This document shows, piece after piece, positions 16,971 to 25,947 of a stretch of DNA of 64,000 nucleotides. Position 1 is the first letter of the stretch. Every line of letters begins with the position of its first letter. The notes beneath the pieces are model-generated. The model ran no database searches. It saw only the letters and a program-made list of their open reading frames with translations, and was not told the DNA's origin. This stretch comes from Demequina aestuarii (GTDB lineage: Bacteria; Actinomycetota; Actinomycetes; Actinomycetales; Demequinaceae), in NCBI RefSeq assembly GCF_000975095.1, contig NZ_BBRD01000002.1, forward strand, positions 186,001-250,000, given 5' to 3'. A program made the position numbers and the translations under genes.

Positions 16971-18269
16971 ATGTCGTTCGCGCGCGATCTCTCCCGGCTG
17001 TGGCGCTCGGACGGGTTTCGCCGCCTGACGTATGTGCGGCTGCTCTCTCAGGGCGGCGACGGGATGTTCCAGGTGGGCATCGCGGCGGCCTTCTTCTTCG
17101 ACCCCACGACGGCGGCGAGCCCCGGGGCCATTGCGGCGGGGTTCGCGGTGCTGCTGGCGCCGTTCACTCTGGTCGGGCCGTTCGTGGGGCCGCTCATCGA
17201 TCGATGGCAGCGGCAGCGCATCCTGCTGGTGGGGAACATGGTGCGGCTGGCCCTGGTGGCCTCGCTGTGCGCGCTGCTGGTGGCGAACGCTCCGGTGTGG
17301 ACGCTGTACCTCGTCGCTCTCCTCACCCTCTCGGTCAACCGGTTCCTGCTCGCGGCCATGTCCGCCGGCATCCCGCGCGTGGTCGCGACCGAGGACCTGC
17401 TCGCGGCCAACGCGATCCAGCCCACGCTCGGCACGGTCGCGGCCGCCATCGGAGGCGCCATCGGAGGGATCGTGACGTTCGTTGCGCCCCAAGCCTCGGA
17501 CGCCAGCCTCGCGTTCGCCGCGCTGATGGCTGGCGGCATCGCATTCGGCCTCGCCTCGTGGGCGACACTGCTGCTGGGGCGCCGTTCGCTGGGTCCCGTG
17601 CACCCGCTCGAGCAGCTGCGGCTGCGGGCGCAGGTGCGCGAACTCGGCACGGAGCTCAGCACCGCCGTTCGCTACCTGCACGCACGCGTGACGCCGTTCC
17701 ACGCGCTGCTGGTGATGGCGGCGCAGCGGCTGCTGTACGGGGTGATGTTCGTCGCGTCCATTCTGATCTCTCGCCACGTGCTCGGCGACCCTGACCGGCC
17801 CGAACAGGCGCTGGGGAACTTCACGCTCGTGATCGCCTTCGCCGCCGTCGGGTTCGGGGCCGCCGCGGTGCTGACCCCGGTGTTCGGGTCGCGCTTCACC
17901 CGTCACCAATGGATCGTGCTGTGCCTCGGGGTGGGCGCCGTGGGCCAGACCGCCCTGGCGCTCTCCATGGAGCCCTGGTCGCTCTTCACCGCCGCCGTGG
18001 TGGTGAGCTTCGCGGTGCAGGGTGCCAAGATCGCGGTCGACACGATCGTGCAGCGCGACACCGAGGACGAGGTGCGCGGTCGCGCCTTCACTCTCTACGA
18101 CATGGCGTACAACGTGGCGTTCATCTCCAGCGCGGTGATCGGCGGCCTGGTGCTTCCGGACGACGGCTACTCGCGAGCCGTGATGGCCGTGCTGGTGGCG
18201 CTGTACGTGGCGACGGCGCTGGCGTTCGCCCGCGCGCCGCGCGAACCCGCGCCGGTCCCTGCGCGCTGA
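16971..18269 (+). CDS. MFS transporter
   Basis: A 432-residue major facilitator with 12 predicted helices. The loop 2-3 motif appears as GPFVGPLIDRWQRQRILLVGN, where the conserved D-R-x-x-R pattern is clear. The C-terminal half has the symmetric EDEVRGRAFTLYDMAYNVAF. It resembles the MFS_3-like exporters of Actinobacteria; the transported compound is unknown. It converges with the DUF559 gene, and the left inverted repeat of that locus begins 30 bases after its stop. Confidence 0.88.
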   Translation: MSFARDLSRLWRSDGFRRLTYVRLLSQGGDGMFQVGIAAAFFFDPTTAASPGAIAAGFAVLLAPFTLVGPFVGPLIDRWQRQRILLVGNMVRLALVASLCALLVANAPVWTLYLVALLTLSVNRFLLAAMSAGIPRVVATEDLLAANAIQPTLGTVAAAIGGAIGGIVTFVAPQASDASLAFAALMAGGIAFGLASWATLLLGRRSLGPVHPLEQLRLRAQVRELGTELSTAVRYLHARVTPFHALLVMAAQRLLYGVMFVASILISRHVLGDPDRPEQALGNFTLVIAFAAVGFGAAAVLTPVFGSRFTRHQWIVLCLGVGAVGQTALALSMEPWSLFTAAVVVSFAVQGAKIAVDTIVQRDTEDEVRGRAFTLYDMAYNVAFISSAVIGGLVLPDDGYSRAVMAVLVALYVATALAFARAPREPAPVPAR

Positions 18270-18298
18270 CCCCCAGCCGTCGGCACCCCACACCCCGA

Positions 18299-18368
18299 GC
18301 CCAAAGTAGGAACCTGGCGACTCGTCTTTGCGACCTCCCGCACCCTGGAGGAACATGAAGACTCATCG
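18299..18368. repeat. Left inverted repeat of the DUF559 locus
   Basis: This copy contains two similar units in tandem: AGTAGGAAC-n5-GACTCGT (18306-18325) and GGAGGAAC-n5-GACTCAT (18347-18366). The whole block aligns, inverted and with a single one-base gap, to 19334-19400 at roughly two-thirds identity. It ends one base before the DUF559 stop codon. An internal CCTCC/GGAGG hairpin spans 18334-18351. Confidence 0.75.
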
Positions 18369-18369
18369 C

Positions 18370-19260
18370 TCAGGTCGAACGCCGCTTCAGCACATCCAAT
18401 GCCACTGCACGGCACCAATCCGGCCGGTTCATGACGTCCACAAACGAGAACCTCACTGTGAGGACGCCTCTCGTCGCGAGTAGCGCGTCTCTCCTGCGAT
18501 CGCGCCGTTGGGCGGCCGCGTCGGAGTGGCTCCCGTCCCCGTCTACCTCGAAGGCGGTGCCCGACTTGGCGTGGAAGGCATCGATGCGAAACGACTGCCC
18601 GGCGACCCTGACACGATGCTGAAGAATCACGCTGGCGAATGCGTCACCCGTGAAGACCCTGGTGACGGCCCGCTCTTCGAGGTAGCTCTCGACGCCCTTG
18701 GCAGCCAGGCCGAGCATCCCCAGCAGGGCGCGACGCCCACGGGCACGAGGCAGGCGATCCAGGTGGGCGATGGCACGCTCCGCCGACACGCCGTTCGCAC
18801 AGGCTCGGTAGACCAGGTCTGCCCGCGTCCGGTGTGGCTCGCGTGCAAACGCGTGGATCAACGCGTCCGCGGGCCCCACCAAGGTAAGGCCCGCGCCGGC
18901 ATCGAATCGCTCGCACGGAACCGTCTGGCTGGTGACGTGCAGCCACGGCACGACGGATCGGTGGCAGCCCCGCGGCACCACGAGTCCAACCTCTTCGGCA
19001 CCCTCTCCGAGCACGCCCCACTCGACCAGGGCGGCGCGCCCCGTCACGGCGGACCCCGCCGGTGCCCACCGTGATGCCGCACGGGCTCTCACCTGACGCG
19101 AGTCTGTGTGCATGGCGAGCGAGTAAAGGTCGGGAAGCACGCGGACCAACTCGCCACGGCCCAGGGCTCCCGTCAGGCGATTCCTGCTCATCACGCGTAG
19201 AAGCTCCGACCGGCTCCAGGGCCCGATGCCGTCAAGTAGCCGGTGCAGCTCTGAGTTCAT
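18370..19260 (-). CDS. AbiEi-like HTH / DUF559 (VSR-like nuclease fold) protein
   Basis: A 296-residue protein of a widespread actinobacterial family. The N-terminal region (about residues 1-95) resembles the AbiEi antitoxin winged helix. The C-terminal region (about 200-290) has the DUF559 pattern of VSR-like PD-(D/E)xK nucleases: RIDAFHAKSGTAFEVDGDGSH followed by the RRDRRRDALLATRGV-type helix. No AbiEii nucleotidyltransferase toxin lies beside it, so it is not a standard type IV toxin-antitoxin pair. It is bracketed by long imperfect inverted repeats with paired GACTC(G/A)T units, which suggests a mobile or self-marking locus. Biological role unknown. Confidence 0.8.
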   Translation of the reverse strand: MNSELHRLLDGIGPWSRSELLRVMSRNRLTGALGRGELVRVLPDLYSLAMHTDSRQVRARAASRWAPAGSAVTGRAALVEWGVLGEGAEEVGLVVPRGCHRSVVPWLHVTSQTVPCERFDAGAGLTLVGPADALIHAFAREPHRTRADLVYRACANGVSAERAIAHLDRLPRARGRRALLGMLGLAAKGVESYLEERAVTRVFTGDAFASVILQHRVRVAGQSFRIDAFHAKSGTAFEVDGDGSHSDAAAQRRDRRRDALLATRGVLTVRFSFVDVMNRPDWCRAVALDVLKRRST

Positions 19261-19333
19261 GCGCTCCGGTCTAGCCCGTCATCGCGCCCAGCGGCGCCCG
19301 GGTCGACGCCGCCTGTGGAGGAGCATGTGACCC

Positions 19334-19400
19334 CATGAGTCCTGGACTTCCTACAGGAGTCGGTCGGTCCAGGAAACGAGTCCCGACGTTCCTACTTGGG
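19334..19400. repeat. Right inverted repeat of the DUF559 locus
   Basis: Read on the minus strand it contains AAGTAGGAAC-n5-GACTCGT (19376-19397) and TGTAGGAAG-n5-GACTCAT (19335-19355), the same tandem units as the left copy. CCTGGAC (19341-19347) and GTCCAGG (19367-19373) form a perfect stem within it. Its outer edge overlaps the stop codon of the membrane-protein gene at 19392. Confidence 0.75.
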
Positions 19401-19961
19401 AAGGGGAGGTGCGGGTGGGGTCGTCGGCGGGAGCGGGGTGGACAACGGCGGGGTGGACGGCACGGCGGCCGATGCGACGGCCATCAGTGCGTTCGTCGTC
19501 GCGCCCAGCGCGAGCACCAGTCCCGACAACGCGCCGAGCGAGTCGGCCGCGAGCGACGCCGCGGCGATCACGAAGACCAACAGCACGGGCGCAGCACCGA
19601 ACGCGAGCATCAGCCAGGGGCGTGACCGCCGGTGCGGCGATGCGACACGGTGAGCGACGACGATCACCGCGATCGCGCACACCAGCCCGAAGAGACCCAG
19701 CGTGGGCATCGCGAAGCGGCCGACGACATCCGTCAAGAACCCGTCGCTGAAGCCTCCGTCAAGCGCGAAGCCGATGCCGAAGAACGCTGCGGCGGCCGAG
19801 GCCAGACCGCCCGGGACGGCCATCAGCCACGTCAGGGTCCGCAATGGATACCGCCGCGCGACATCGGCTCGAGCATCGGGGCGGGTCAGCCAGACCAGGC
19901 CGTACGCGAGCGCCACCAGTCCGGCGACCGCCGGCACGGCGAAGACGACCAGGAAGATCAT
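19392..19961 (-). CDS. Hypothetical membrane protein downstream of pcnA
   Basis: A 189-residue protein with five hydrophobic segments, including FLVVFAVPAVAGLVALAYGL and LVCAIAVIVVAHRVA. A Pro/Thr/Leu-rich tail ends PPAPPLPK. I do not recognise a family. The ATG at 19961 overlaps the pcnA stop as ATGA, so it is translationally coupled to pcnA. Its own stop codon TAG is part of the AAGTAGG unit of the right inverted repeat, so the repeat may have reshaped the C-terminus. Confidence 0.7.
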   Translation of the reverse strand: MIFLVVFAVPAVAGLVALAYGLVWLTRPDARADVARRYPLRTLTWLMAVPGGLASAAAAFFGIGFALDGGFSDGFLTDVVGRFAMPTLGLFGLVCAIAVIVVAHRVASPHRRSRPWLMLAFGAAPVLLVFVIAAASLAADSLGALSGLVLALGATTNALMAVASAAVPSTPPLSTPLPPTTPPAPPLPK

Positions 19962-21430
19962 CCGGCGTTCCTGTCCGCCCACCAGGCCAGCAGCTCCGAT
20001 CGAGCCCGTTCCTCGTCGAGGGGTCCGTGCTCCATCCTCAGCTCGAGCATGTGGTGGTACGCCGCGCCCACGTCGCGCCCGGGGCCGATTCCGAGGATCT
20101 CCATGATCGCGTTGCCGTCGAGGTCGGGGCGGATCGAGTCCACCTCCTCGCGCTCACGCAGCTCGGCGATGCGCTGCTCGAGGTCGTCGTACGCGAAGGA
20201 CAGACGGTCGGCCTTGCGCCGGTTGCGCGTCGTCACGTCCGCCCGGGTCAGCCGATGCAGGCGCTCCAGCTGGTCTCCGGCATCAGTGACATAGCGGCGC
20301 ACCGCGGAATCTGACCAGCGTGCGTCGGCGTAGCCGTGGAACCTCAGGTGCAGCCCGACCAGGTGCGAGACCGCGCGAGTCGTGTCCTTGTCGAATCGCA
20401 GCGCCTTCATGCGCTTGGCCGTCATCTTGGCGCCCACCACCTCGTGGTGGTGAAAGCTCACGCCGCCCCCCGGCTCGAGCCGGCGCGTGGGGGGCTTGCC
20501 GATGTCATGCATCAGCGCCGCCAGGCGAAGCACCAGGTCGGGAGCCGGCACCGGTCCGTCAGCACCCGTCTCCAGCGCGATCGCCTGGTCGACCACCGTG
20601 AGCGTGTGCTCGTAGACGTCCTTGTGGTGGTGGTGCTCGTCGACCTCGAGCTGCAGCGCGGGCAGCTCGGGCAGCACGTGTGCCGCCAGGCCGGAGTCGA
20701 CCAGCGCCCCGAGGCCCGCGCGTGGAGAGGCGCCCAGCATCAGCTTGGTCAGCTCCTCGCGCACGCGCTCGGCGGACACGATGCCGATGCGCTCGGCCAG
20801 TCGAGACATCGCGGCGAACGTCGCCGGCTCGATGTCGAAGCCGAGCTGCGACGCGAAGCGCGCGGCCCGCATCATGCGCAGCGGGTCGTCGCCGAAGGAG
20901 ACGTCGGGCTCGATCGGGGTGCGCAGCAGCCCGCCACCCAGATCCTCGAGCCCGCCGTGCAGGTCGACGAGCTCGCGCGACGGCAGCCGCACCGCCATCG
21001 CGTTGACCGTGAAGTCGCGCCGCGCCAGGTCGCCCTCGAGCGAATCGCCGAAGGCCACCACCGGCTTGCGCGTCTCGCCGTCGTACTCGTCGGCGCGGAA
21101 CGTCGTGATCTCCACCACGAGGTCGCGGCGTCGGCCGCCGATGGTGCCGAACTCTCGACCCATGTCCCACGTGGAGCGAGTCCACGTCCGCAGCAGCCGC
21201 TCCGTGTCATCCGGTCGTGCCGACGTGGCGAAGTCGAAATCGGAGGACGACCGGCCCAGGAACGCGTCCCTGACCGGTCCGCCCACCAGTGCGAACTCGT
21301 GGCCGGCCGCGTCGAATACCTCCGCCAGCTCGAGGATGGAGGCGGGCAGCGCCTCCCATAGGGACGCGGCACGGCGGCGCAGCACGTCCATGGGGGGCAT
21401 GGGGATGGGGTCAGTCACGTGCACCAGCAT
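19958..21430 (-). CDS. pcnA: CCA-adding tRNA nucleotidyltransferase
   Basis: About 490 residues. It adds or repairs the CCA end of tRNAs. The class II nucleotidyltransferase head has FALVGGPVRDAFLGR and the DFDFAT metal site, then RRDFTVNAMAV and the ADP/CTP-selecting EDLGGGLLRTP block. The C-terminal HD-type domain has MHDIGKP. The start is uncertain between ATG 21430 and GTG 21418. It is divergent from the Nudix gene, as Rv3907c is from Rv3908 in Mycobacterium, and is followed by a coupled membrane-protein gene. Confidence 0.95.
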   Translation of the reverse strand: MLVHVTDPIPMPPMDVLRRRAASLWEALPASILELAEVFDAAGHEFALVGGPVRDAFLGRSSSDFDFATSARPDDTERLLRTWTRSTWDMGREFGTIGGRRRDLVVEITTFRADEYDGETRKPVVAFGDSLEGDLARRDFTVNAMAVRLPSRELVDLHGGLEDLGGGLLRTPIEPDVSFGDDPLRMMRAARFASQLGFDIEPATFAAMSRLAERIGIVSAERVREELTKLMLGASPRAGLGALVDSGLAAHVLPELPALQLEVDEHHHHKDVYEHTLTVVDQAIALETGADGPVPAPDLVLRLAALMHDIGKPPTRRLEPGGGVSFHHHEVVGAKMTAKRMKALRFDKDTTRAVSHLVGLHLRFHGYADARWSDSAVRRYVTDAGDQLERLHRLTRADVTTRNRRKADRLSFAYDDLEQRIAELREREEVDSIRPDLDGNAIMEILGIGPGRDVGAAYHHMLELRMEHGPLDEERARSELLAWWADRNAG

Positions 21431-21514
21431 CCCAGACACCGGCCCGGTGGCCCTCACCAAGCCCTCACCGCGCGGCCTGCTCCGGGTCCCGGCGCGCCTC
21501 GTTAGAGTTGGCGC

Positions 21515-22078
21515 ATGCCCCATCCGTCCGATCCGCGCCCCGGAGCGACACCCCGCCCACCGGCGGGGCACTCGCTGCGCCAGCGGCGGGCCGGTCAGGC
21601 CAGGGGCGACGGCCATGTGCTGCGGGCGGCGCAGCTGCCCGTGTCGAACGAGACATCTGCGGGCGGCATCGCGGTGAAGGTCGAGGATGGTGTGGCTCTC
21701 GCCGCCTGCATCGGCCGCCGCAACCGCGCGGGTCGCCTCGAGTGGTGCCTGCCCAAGGGCCACATCGAGGGCGTCGAGACCCCGGAGGAGGCCGCGATCC
21801 GCGAGGTGGCGGAAGAGACCGGCATCGACGCCGAGGTGATCCAGCCCATCGGCGTCATCGACTACTGGTTCACGGGCGACGATCGCCGCGTGCACAAGGT
21901 CGTCCACCACTTCCTCCTCGAAGCAAAGGGCGGCATCATCACCACCGAGAACGATCCCGACCACGAGGCCGAGGTGGCCGACTGGATTCCTGTCGCCGAC
22001 CTCGGCAGCCGTCTTGCGTTCCCCAACGAACGCAAGATGGCGCAGGTGGCGGCCCAGCTGCTGGCGATCCCGACGTGA
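21515..22078 (+). CDS. Nudix hydrolase
   Basis: A 187-residue hydrolase with a complete Nudix box beginning GHIEGVETPEEAAIREVAEE, carrying the metal-binding REVAEE core. Residues 1-40 are a basic extension. The family cleaves nucleoside diphosphate derivatives; the substrate here is unknown. It is the positional equivalent of mycobacterial Rv3908 (MutT4). The stop overlaps the GTG start of the DUF6049 gene, so it opens a coupled Nudix-DUF6049-murJ operon. Confidence 0.93.
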   Translation: MPHPSDPRPGATPRPPAGHSLRQRRAGQARGDGHVLRAAQLPVSNETSAGGIAVKVEDGVALAACIGRRNRAGRLEWCLPKGHIEGVETPEEAAIREVAEETGIDAEVIQPIGVIDYWFTGDDRRVHKVVHHFLLEAKGGIITTENDPDHEAEVADWIPVADLGSRLAFPNERKMAQVAAQLLAIPT

Positions 22079-24216
22079 GCCGTATCGTCGCCGCGCTCGC
22101 GGCGAGCCTCGTCCTGCTGACCGCCGCCGCACCCGCGGCGGTCAGCGCCGAGCTCCCTGAGCCCAGCGCCTCCCCGTCTGCGTCGGCCGATGCGCTGCCC
22201 CCGGAGACCATCGAGCCGACGGGCATGCTCACGGCACGGCTGGTGGATCTCGCCTCCCCGGCCCTGGACCCGTCGTCGCGCCTGACTGCGACCATCACGG
22301 CCACGAATCGGAGCTCGCTGCCCGTCGACGACGTGGTGGTGGAGCTCAGGCTCACCGAGCAGCCGCTCGGAGACCGCGAGGCGCTCGACGCCTTCCTCGC
22401 CGACCCCTCCACCTTCTCCTCGCGGCTCGCAGCGCAGCAACCCGAGCCGCCGGAGGAGACCGCCGCCGAGACCGCGGCATCCACTCCGGCGGACCTGCCG
22501 GGCGTCGTCGGGGCCGAGGACGACGTGGAGGCCGAGCCGGAGCCAGTGGGGGTCACGATCGCCGCAGGGACCTCGCGCACCGTCACCATCGGCGCGAGCC
22601 CGTCAGAACTCGGACTGCCCGCCGGGCGCTGGGGTGTCTACGGTGCCGTGCTCACCCTGCAGACGGCGAACGGTCCCATCGCGGTCGACGCCGTTCCGCT
22701 CACGTGGCAGGGCGCGGCGGTGCCCGAGCTCACGCTCACGACGCTCTCGACCGCGGCGGGCACCCAGAACCGGGTCGCCAACCAGCTCGGCGCCTCCAAT
22801 GTCGCGGGGGTCACCACCGCGGTCGACCCCGCTCCTGTGACCAACGCGATGGCCTTCGACTCCGGGTTGGTGGTGCGCGAGTCGTGGCGCCTCGCGAGCG
22901 GATCTCCTGACCTCACCTCTCTCGCACACGCAGGCGAGACGACGCTCATGGATCTGGCCCTGTCGGTGCCCGCGGGCACCAATCTGGCGAGCATCGGGAG
23001 CGCGCCGTGGCTCGCGGTGCCTGCCGCGCTCGACGCAGCGAGCACGAACGCGGCTTCCGCCCTCGGCGCGGGTGCGGTCCTCGCCCTGCCGGAGGCAGAG
23101 GGCTTCGAGGATCTCGAGGAGCAGGCCGATGCGGCAGTCGCCCGGGCGGGCGACGCCTTGGTGCTGGTGCCCGATGCGAGCCTCAGCCGGGCGATCGCCC
23201 AATACCGGCCCGGGACCGAGGCGGCCCAGGCGCGTGTGATCGCCGAGTCCGCTCTGCTCGCCGACGAGGCCGACGGCGCGCCGGTGCTCGCGGTGCTCGA
23301 CGACTCATGGCGCCCGGGCTCTTCCGCGCCTTCGGACGTCCTCGAGTCGCTCATGACCGCGCCGTGGGTGGACCCCCTCCCGGTCTCGGCGCTGCTCGAG
23401 ACGGACGCTGACCCGGTGACGCTGCCCGCCACCTTGGGGACCGATGCCGACCTCGCCGTGAACGACGTGGCGGCGCTGGCCGCTGCACTCGTGGAGCTCA
23501 CCACGCTCTCGTCTGCGACCACGTCTCCGTCCGCAGCCCTCGCCGATTGGGGAACCGACCTGCTCCAGGGCGCCGCAGTGAGGTACCGCAGCAATCCCGG
23601 ACTGCGCGGTGCTGCGGTGAGTGCCGCTCTCGCGCGCGTCGATGCCACGCTGGCATCGCTGCGGATCGCCGAGAGCTCGGACCTGAACCTGCTGGCCGAG
23701 TCAGGGGAGATCCCCGTGACCATCGTCAATGGGCTCGATCACGACGTGGACGTGCGGGTCGACCTGACCAGCTTCTCGCCCAACCTCCAGGTGCTGGCGA
23801 GCCCCACGATCACCGTGCCCGCCGGGGCAGAAGGCGCCGCGCTCGTGCCGGTCGAGGCGGTGTCGAGCGCGAATGTACGGGTGGCGGTCGTGCTCCGCAG
23901 CACGGACGGCCTGCCGGCGAGCGACGCGCAGACGTTCGCGGTCCGCGTGCGTGCGGATTGGGGCAACGCCGCCACGGCCGTGTTCTCTGTCCTGCTGGTC
24001 CTGCTGCTCGTCGCCGGATTGGTGAGGACCGCCCGCCGCGGCCGACGGGACACGCGCGCCGAACCCGCGCCGGCTCCTACCACCGAACCCGATGGCGACA
24101 CCGAGAACGTCCCCTTCGAGGACGGCGACGACGACGGTGAGGCCGCCGGCGATCTCGACAGCGATGAGCCCGACGAGGACGCCTCGCACACCTCCCCCGG
24201 GACCGGACGTGACTGA
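22075..24216 (+). CDS. DUF6049 family exported membrane-anchored protein
   Basis: A 713-residue protein with an N-terminal signal peptide (cleavage expected near AAVSAE). It has a large extracytoplasmic region with several beta-rich domains, one TM helix near the C-terminus (AVFSVLLVLLLVAGLV), and an acidic cytoplasmic tail. It is the counterpart of mycobacterial Rv3909, between Nudix and murJ. The GTG at 22075 overlaps the Nudix stop by four bases, and the 3' end overlaps murJ by eight. Function is unknown; constant linkage to murJ points to envelope assembly. Confidence 0.88.
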   Translation: MSRIVAALAASLVLLTAAAPAAVSAELPEPSASPSASADALPPETIEPTGMLTARLVDLASPALDPSSRLTATITATNRSSLPVDDVVVELRLTEQPLGDREALDAFLADPSTFSSRLAAQQPEPPEETAAETAASTPADLPGVVGAEDDVEAEPEPVGVTIAAGTSRTVTIGASPSELGLPAGRWGVYGAVLTLQTANGPIAVDAVPLTWQGAAVPELTLTTLSTAAGTQNRVANQLGASNVAGVTTAVDPAPVTNAMAFDSGLVVRESWRLASGSPDLTSLAHAGETTLMDLALSVPAGTNLASIGSAPWLAVPAALDAASTNAASALGAGAVLALPEAEGFEDLEEQADAAVARAGDALVLVPDASLSRAIAQYRPGTEAAQARVIAESALLADEADGAPVLAVLDDSWRPGSSAPSDVLESLMTAPWVDPLPVSALLETDADPVTLPATLGTDADLAVNDVAALAAALVELTTLSSATTSPSAALADWGTDLLQGAAVRYRSNPGLRGAAVSAALARVDATLASLRIAESSDLNLLAESGEIPVTIVNGLDHDVDVRVDLTSFSPNLQVLASPTITVPAGAEGAALVPVEAVSSANVRVAVVLRSTDGLPASDAQTFAVRVRADWGNAATAVFSVLLVLLLVAGLVRTARRGRRDTRAEPAPAPTTEPDGDTENVPFEDGDDDGEAAGDLDSDEPDEDASHTSPGTGRD

Positions 24217-25900
24217 ACCGCCCGAGAACGCATCGGCCGGATCGCCGGAACCCCGCCCGCGCACCTCGCTGCGCCGCTCCTCGGCCATCATGGCCTCCGG
24301 CACCGCCACGTCGCGAGTGCTCGGGCTGGTGCGCAGCATGCTGCTGGTCGCGGCCATCGGCCTGAACGCCGACGCGGCGAACGCGTACGACGCGGCGAAC
24401 CGGCTGCCCAATGCGTTCTTTGCGATCCTCGCCGCGGGAGTGCTCAACGCCGCGCTGGTGCCACAGATCGTGAAGGCTCTTCATCGCGAGGGCGGGGAGC
24501 GCACTGTCGATCGGATCCTCACCATCGGCGGGGTCATCACGCTGGGCGCCACGATCGCGTTCACCGTCACGGCGCAGGTCTGGGTAGCGGCCTATACCGA
24601 CAACTGGTCACCGGAGCTGCTCGCCCTCGCGACCGCCTTCGCGTACTGGTGCATCCCCCAACTGTTCTTCTACGGCCTGTACACGCTGCTGGGCCAGGTG
24701 CTCAACGCGAAGTCCCAGTTCGGGCCGTTCATGTGGGCTCCGGTGCTGAACAACATCGTGTCGATCGCGGGACTGCTCGCCTTCCTCGCGTTCTTTGGGC
24801 CGTTCGACGAAGCCAACCCGCTCGCACCCGAGGAGTGGACTCCCGGCGCGATCGCTCTCATCGGCGGCACCGCCACGCTGGGCATCATGGCGCAGGCGCT
24901 CATCCTCATCATTCCGCTGGTGCGAGGCGGCTACCGCTGGCACTGGCGATGGCGCGGCCCCAAGGGAGAGCTCACCGTCATCGGCCGCGTCGCCGCGTGG
25001 GCCCTTGCCGCCGTGGGCGTCGAGCAGGTGGGGGTGCTGCTCGTCATGCAGGTCGCGTCTGCGGCGGCGACGGCACCGGGCGCCGACGCCGGCGGTGAGA
25101 TCGCGGGCAATGCCGCCTACACCCAGGCGCTGTCGCTCTACCTGGTGCCGCACTCGGTGATCACCCTCTCGCTGGTGACCGCGATGTACACCGCAATGGC
25201 GGGACATGCCGCACGAGGTGACATGGCCTCTCTTCGGGGAGACCTCTCGCGCGGTCTGAGAACTGCGGGAGTGCTCACCGTGTTCACCACCGCAGCGATG
25301 ATCCTCTTCGCGCCGTACGTCGCGCGGGTGGCGCTGCCCACGGCGACCTCGGAGGAGGTCCAGTCAGTCGCCTGGGTCATGAGCGCGATGGTGATCGGAC
25401 TCGTGCCGCTGGGCGCGACGGTGCTGTTCAAGCGCGTGTACTTCGTGCTCGAAGAGGCGCGCTCCATCTTCTTCATGCACATCCCGATGACGATCGCGTG
25501 GGTCGGGGTGGCCTGGGCGTTCCGGCTGTGGACCGAGCCGCGCTGGTGGACCGTCGGCGTGGGCCTCGGTCTCGCGGTGTCGAACCTCGTGGGCGTGGTG
25601 CTCCGCGCAGGTGGGCTGAGCAGGCGACTGGGGGGACTCGATGGCCGGCGCATCCTCGCGGTTCACTCCAAGGCGGCGATAGCCGCCGTGGGGGCGAGCG
25701 CGGTCGTGTGGGTGCTGCTGAGGTACGTCCCCCCCGCGACCCAGTTCTCGGGACTGGACGGAGTGCTGACGTCCCTGCTGGTGGTCCTGGCTGGCGGTGT
25801 GGTGATGCTCGCGCTGTACGCGGGCGGCCTGTGGCTGCTCCGTGTTCAGGAGGCCCGGGACGCCGCTCGTCCGCTCCTGCGCCGTCTCCGTCGCGGTTAG
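24209..25900 (+). CDS. murJ: Lipid II flippase MurJ (MviN)
   Basis: A 563-residue polytopic protein of the MOP superfamily that moves lipid II to the outer membrane face. The start region reads SSAIMASGTATSRVLGLVRS, followed by the family block NAFFAILAAGVLNAALVPQI. About 14 helices are predicted. The GTG at 24209 overlaps the DUF6049 gene. Mycobacterial MviN (Rv3910) carries a C-terminal pseudokinase domain; here MurJ ends after the transmembrane part, and the pseudokinase is the next gene. Confidence 0.95.
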   Translation: MTEPPENASAGSPEPRPRTSLRRSSAIMASGTATSRVLGLVRSMLLVAAIGLNADAANAYDAANRLPNAFFAILAAGVLNAALVPQIVKALHREGGERTVDRILTIGGVITLGATIAFTVTAQVWVAAYTDNWSPELLALATAFAYWCIPQLFFYGLYTLLGQVLNAKSQFGPFMWAPVLNNIVSIAGLLAFLAFFGPFDEANPLAPEEWTPGAIALIGGTATLGIMAQALILIIPLVRGGYRWHWRWRGPKGELTVIGRVAAWALAAVGVEQVGVLLVMQVASAAATAPGADAGGEIAGNAAYTQALSLYLVPHSVITLSLVTAMYTAMAGHAARGDMASLRGDLSRGLRTAGVLTVFTTAAMILFAPYVARVALPTATSEEVQSVAWVMSAMVIGLVPLGATVLFKRVYFVLEEARSIFFMHIPMTIAWVGVAWAFRLWTEPRWWTVGVGLGLAVSNLVGVVLRAGGLSRRLGGLDGRRILAVHSKAAIAAVGASAVVWVLLRYVPPATQFSGLDGVLTSLLVVLAGGVVMLALYAGGLWLLRVQEARDAARPLLRRLRRG

Positions 25901-25947
25901 GATGGAATCTCCCCGCTAGGGGACAGGCGACACCGGGGAGATGAGAC

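Noticed and set aside
18370..19260. Complete AbiE type IV toxin-antitoxin system
   Set aside because: Only an AbiEi-like N-terminus fused to DUF559 is present; neither neighbour is an AbiEii nucleotidyltransferase.
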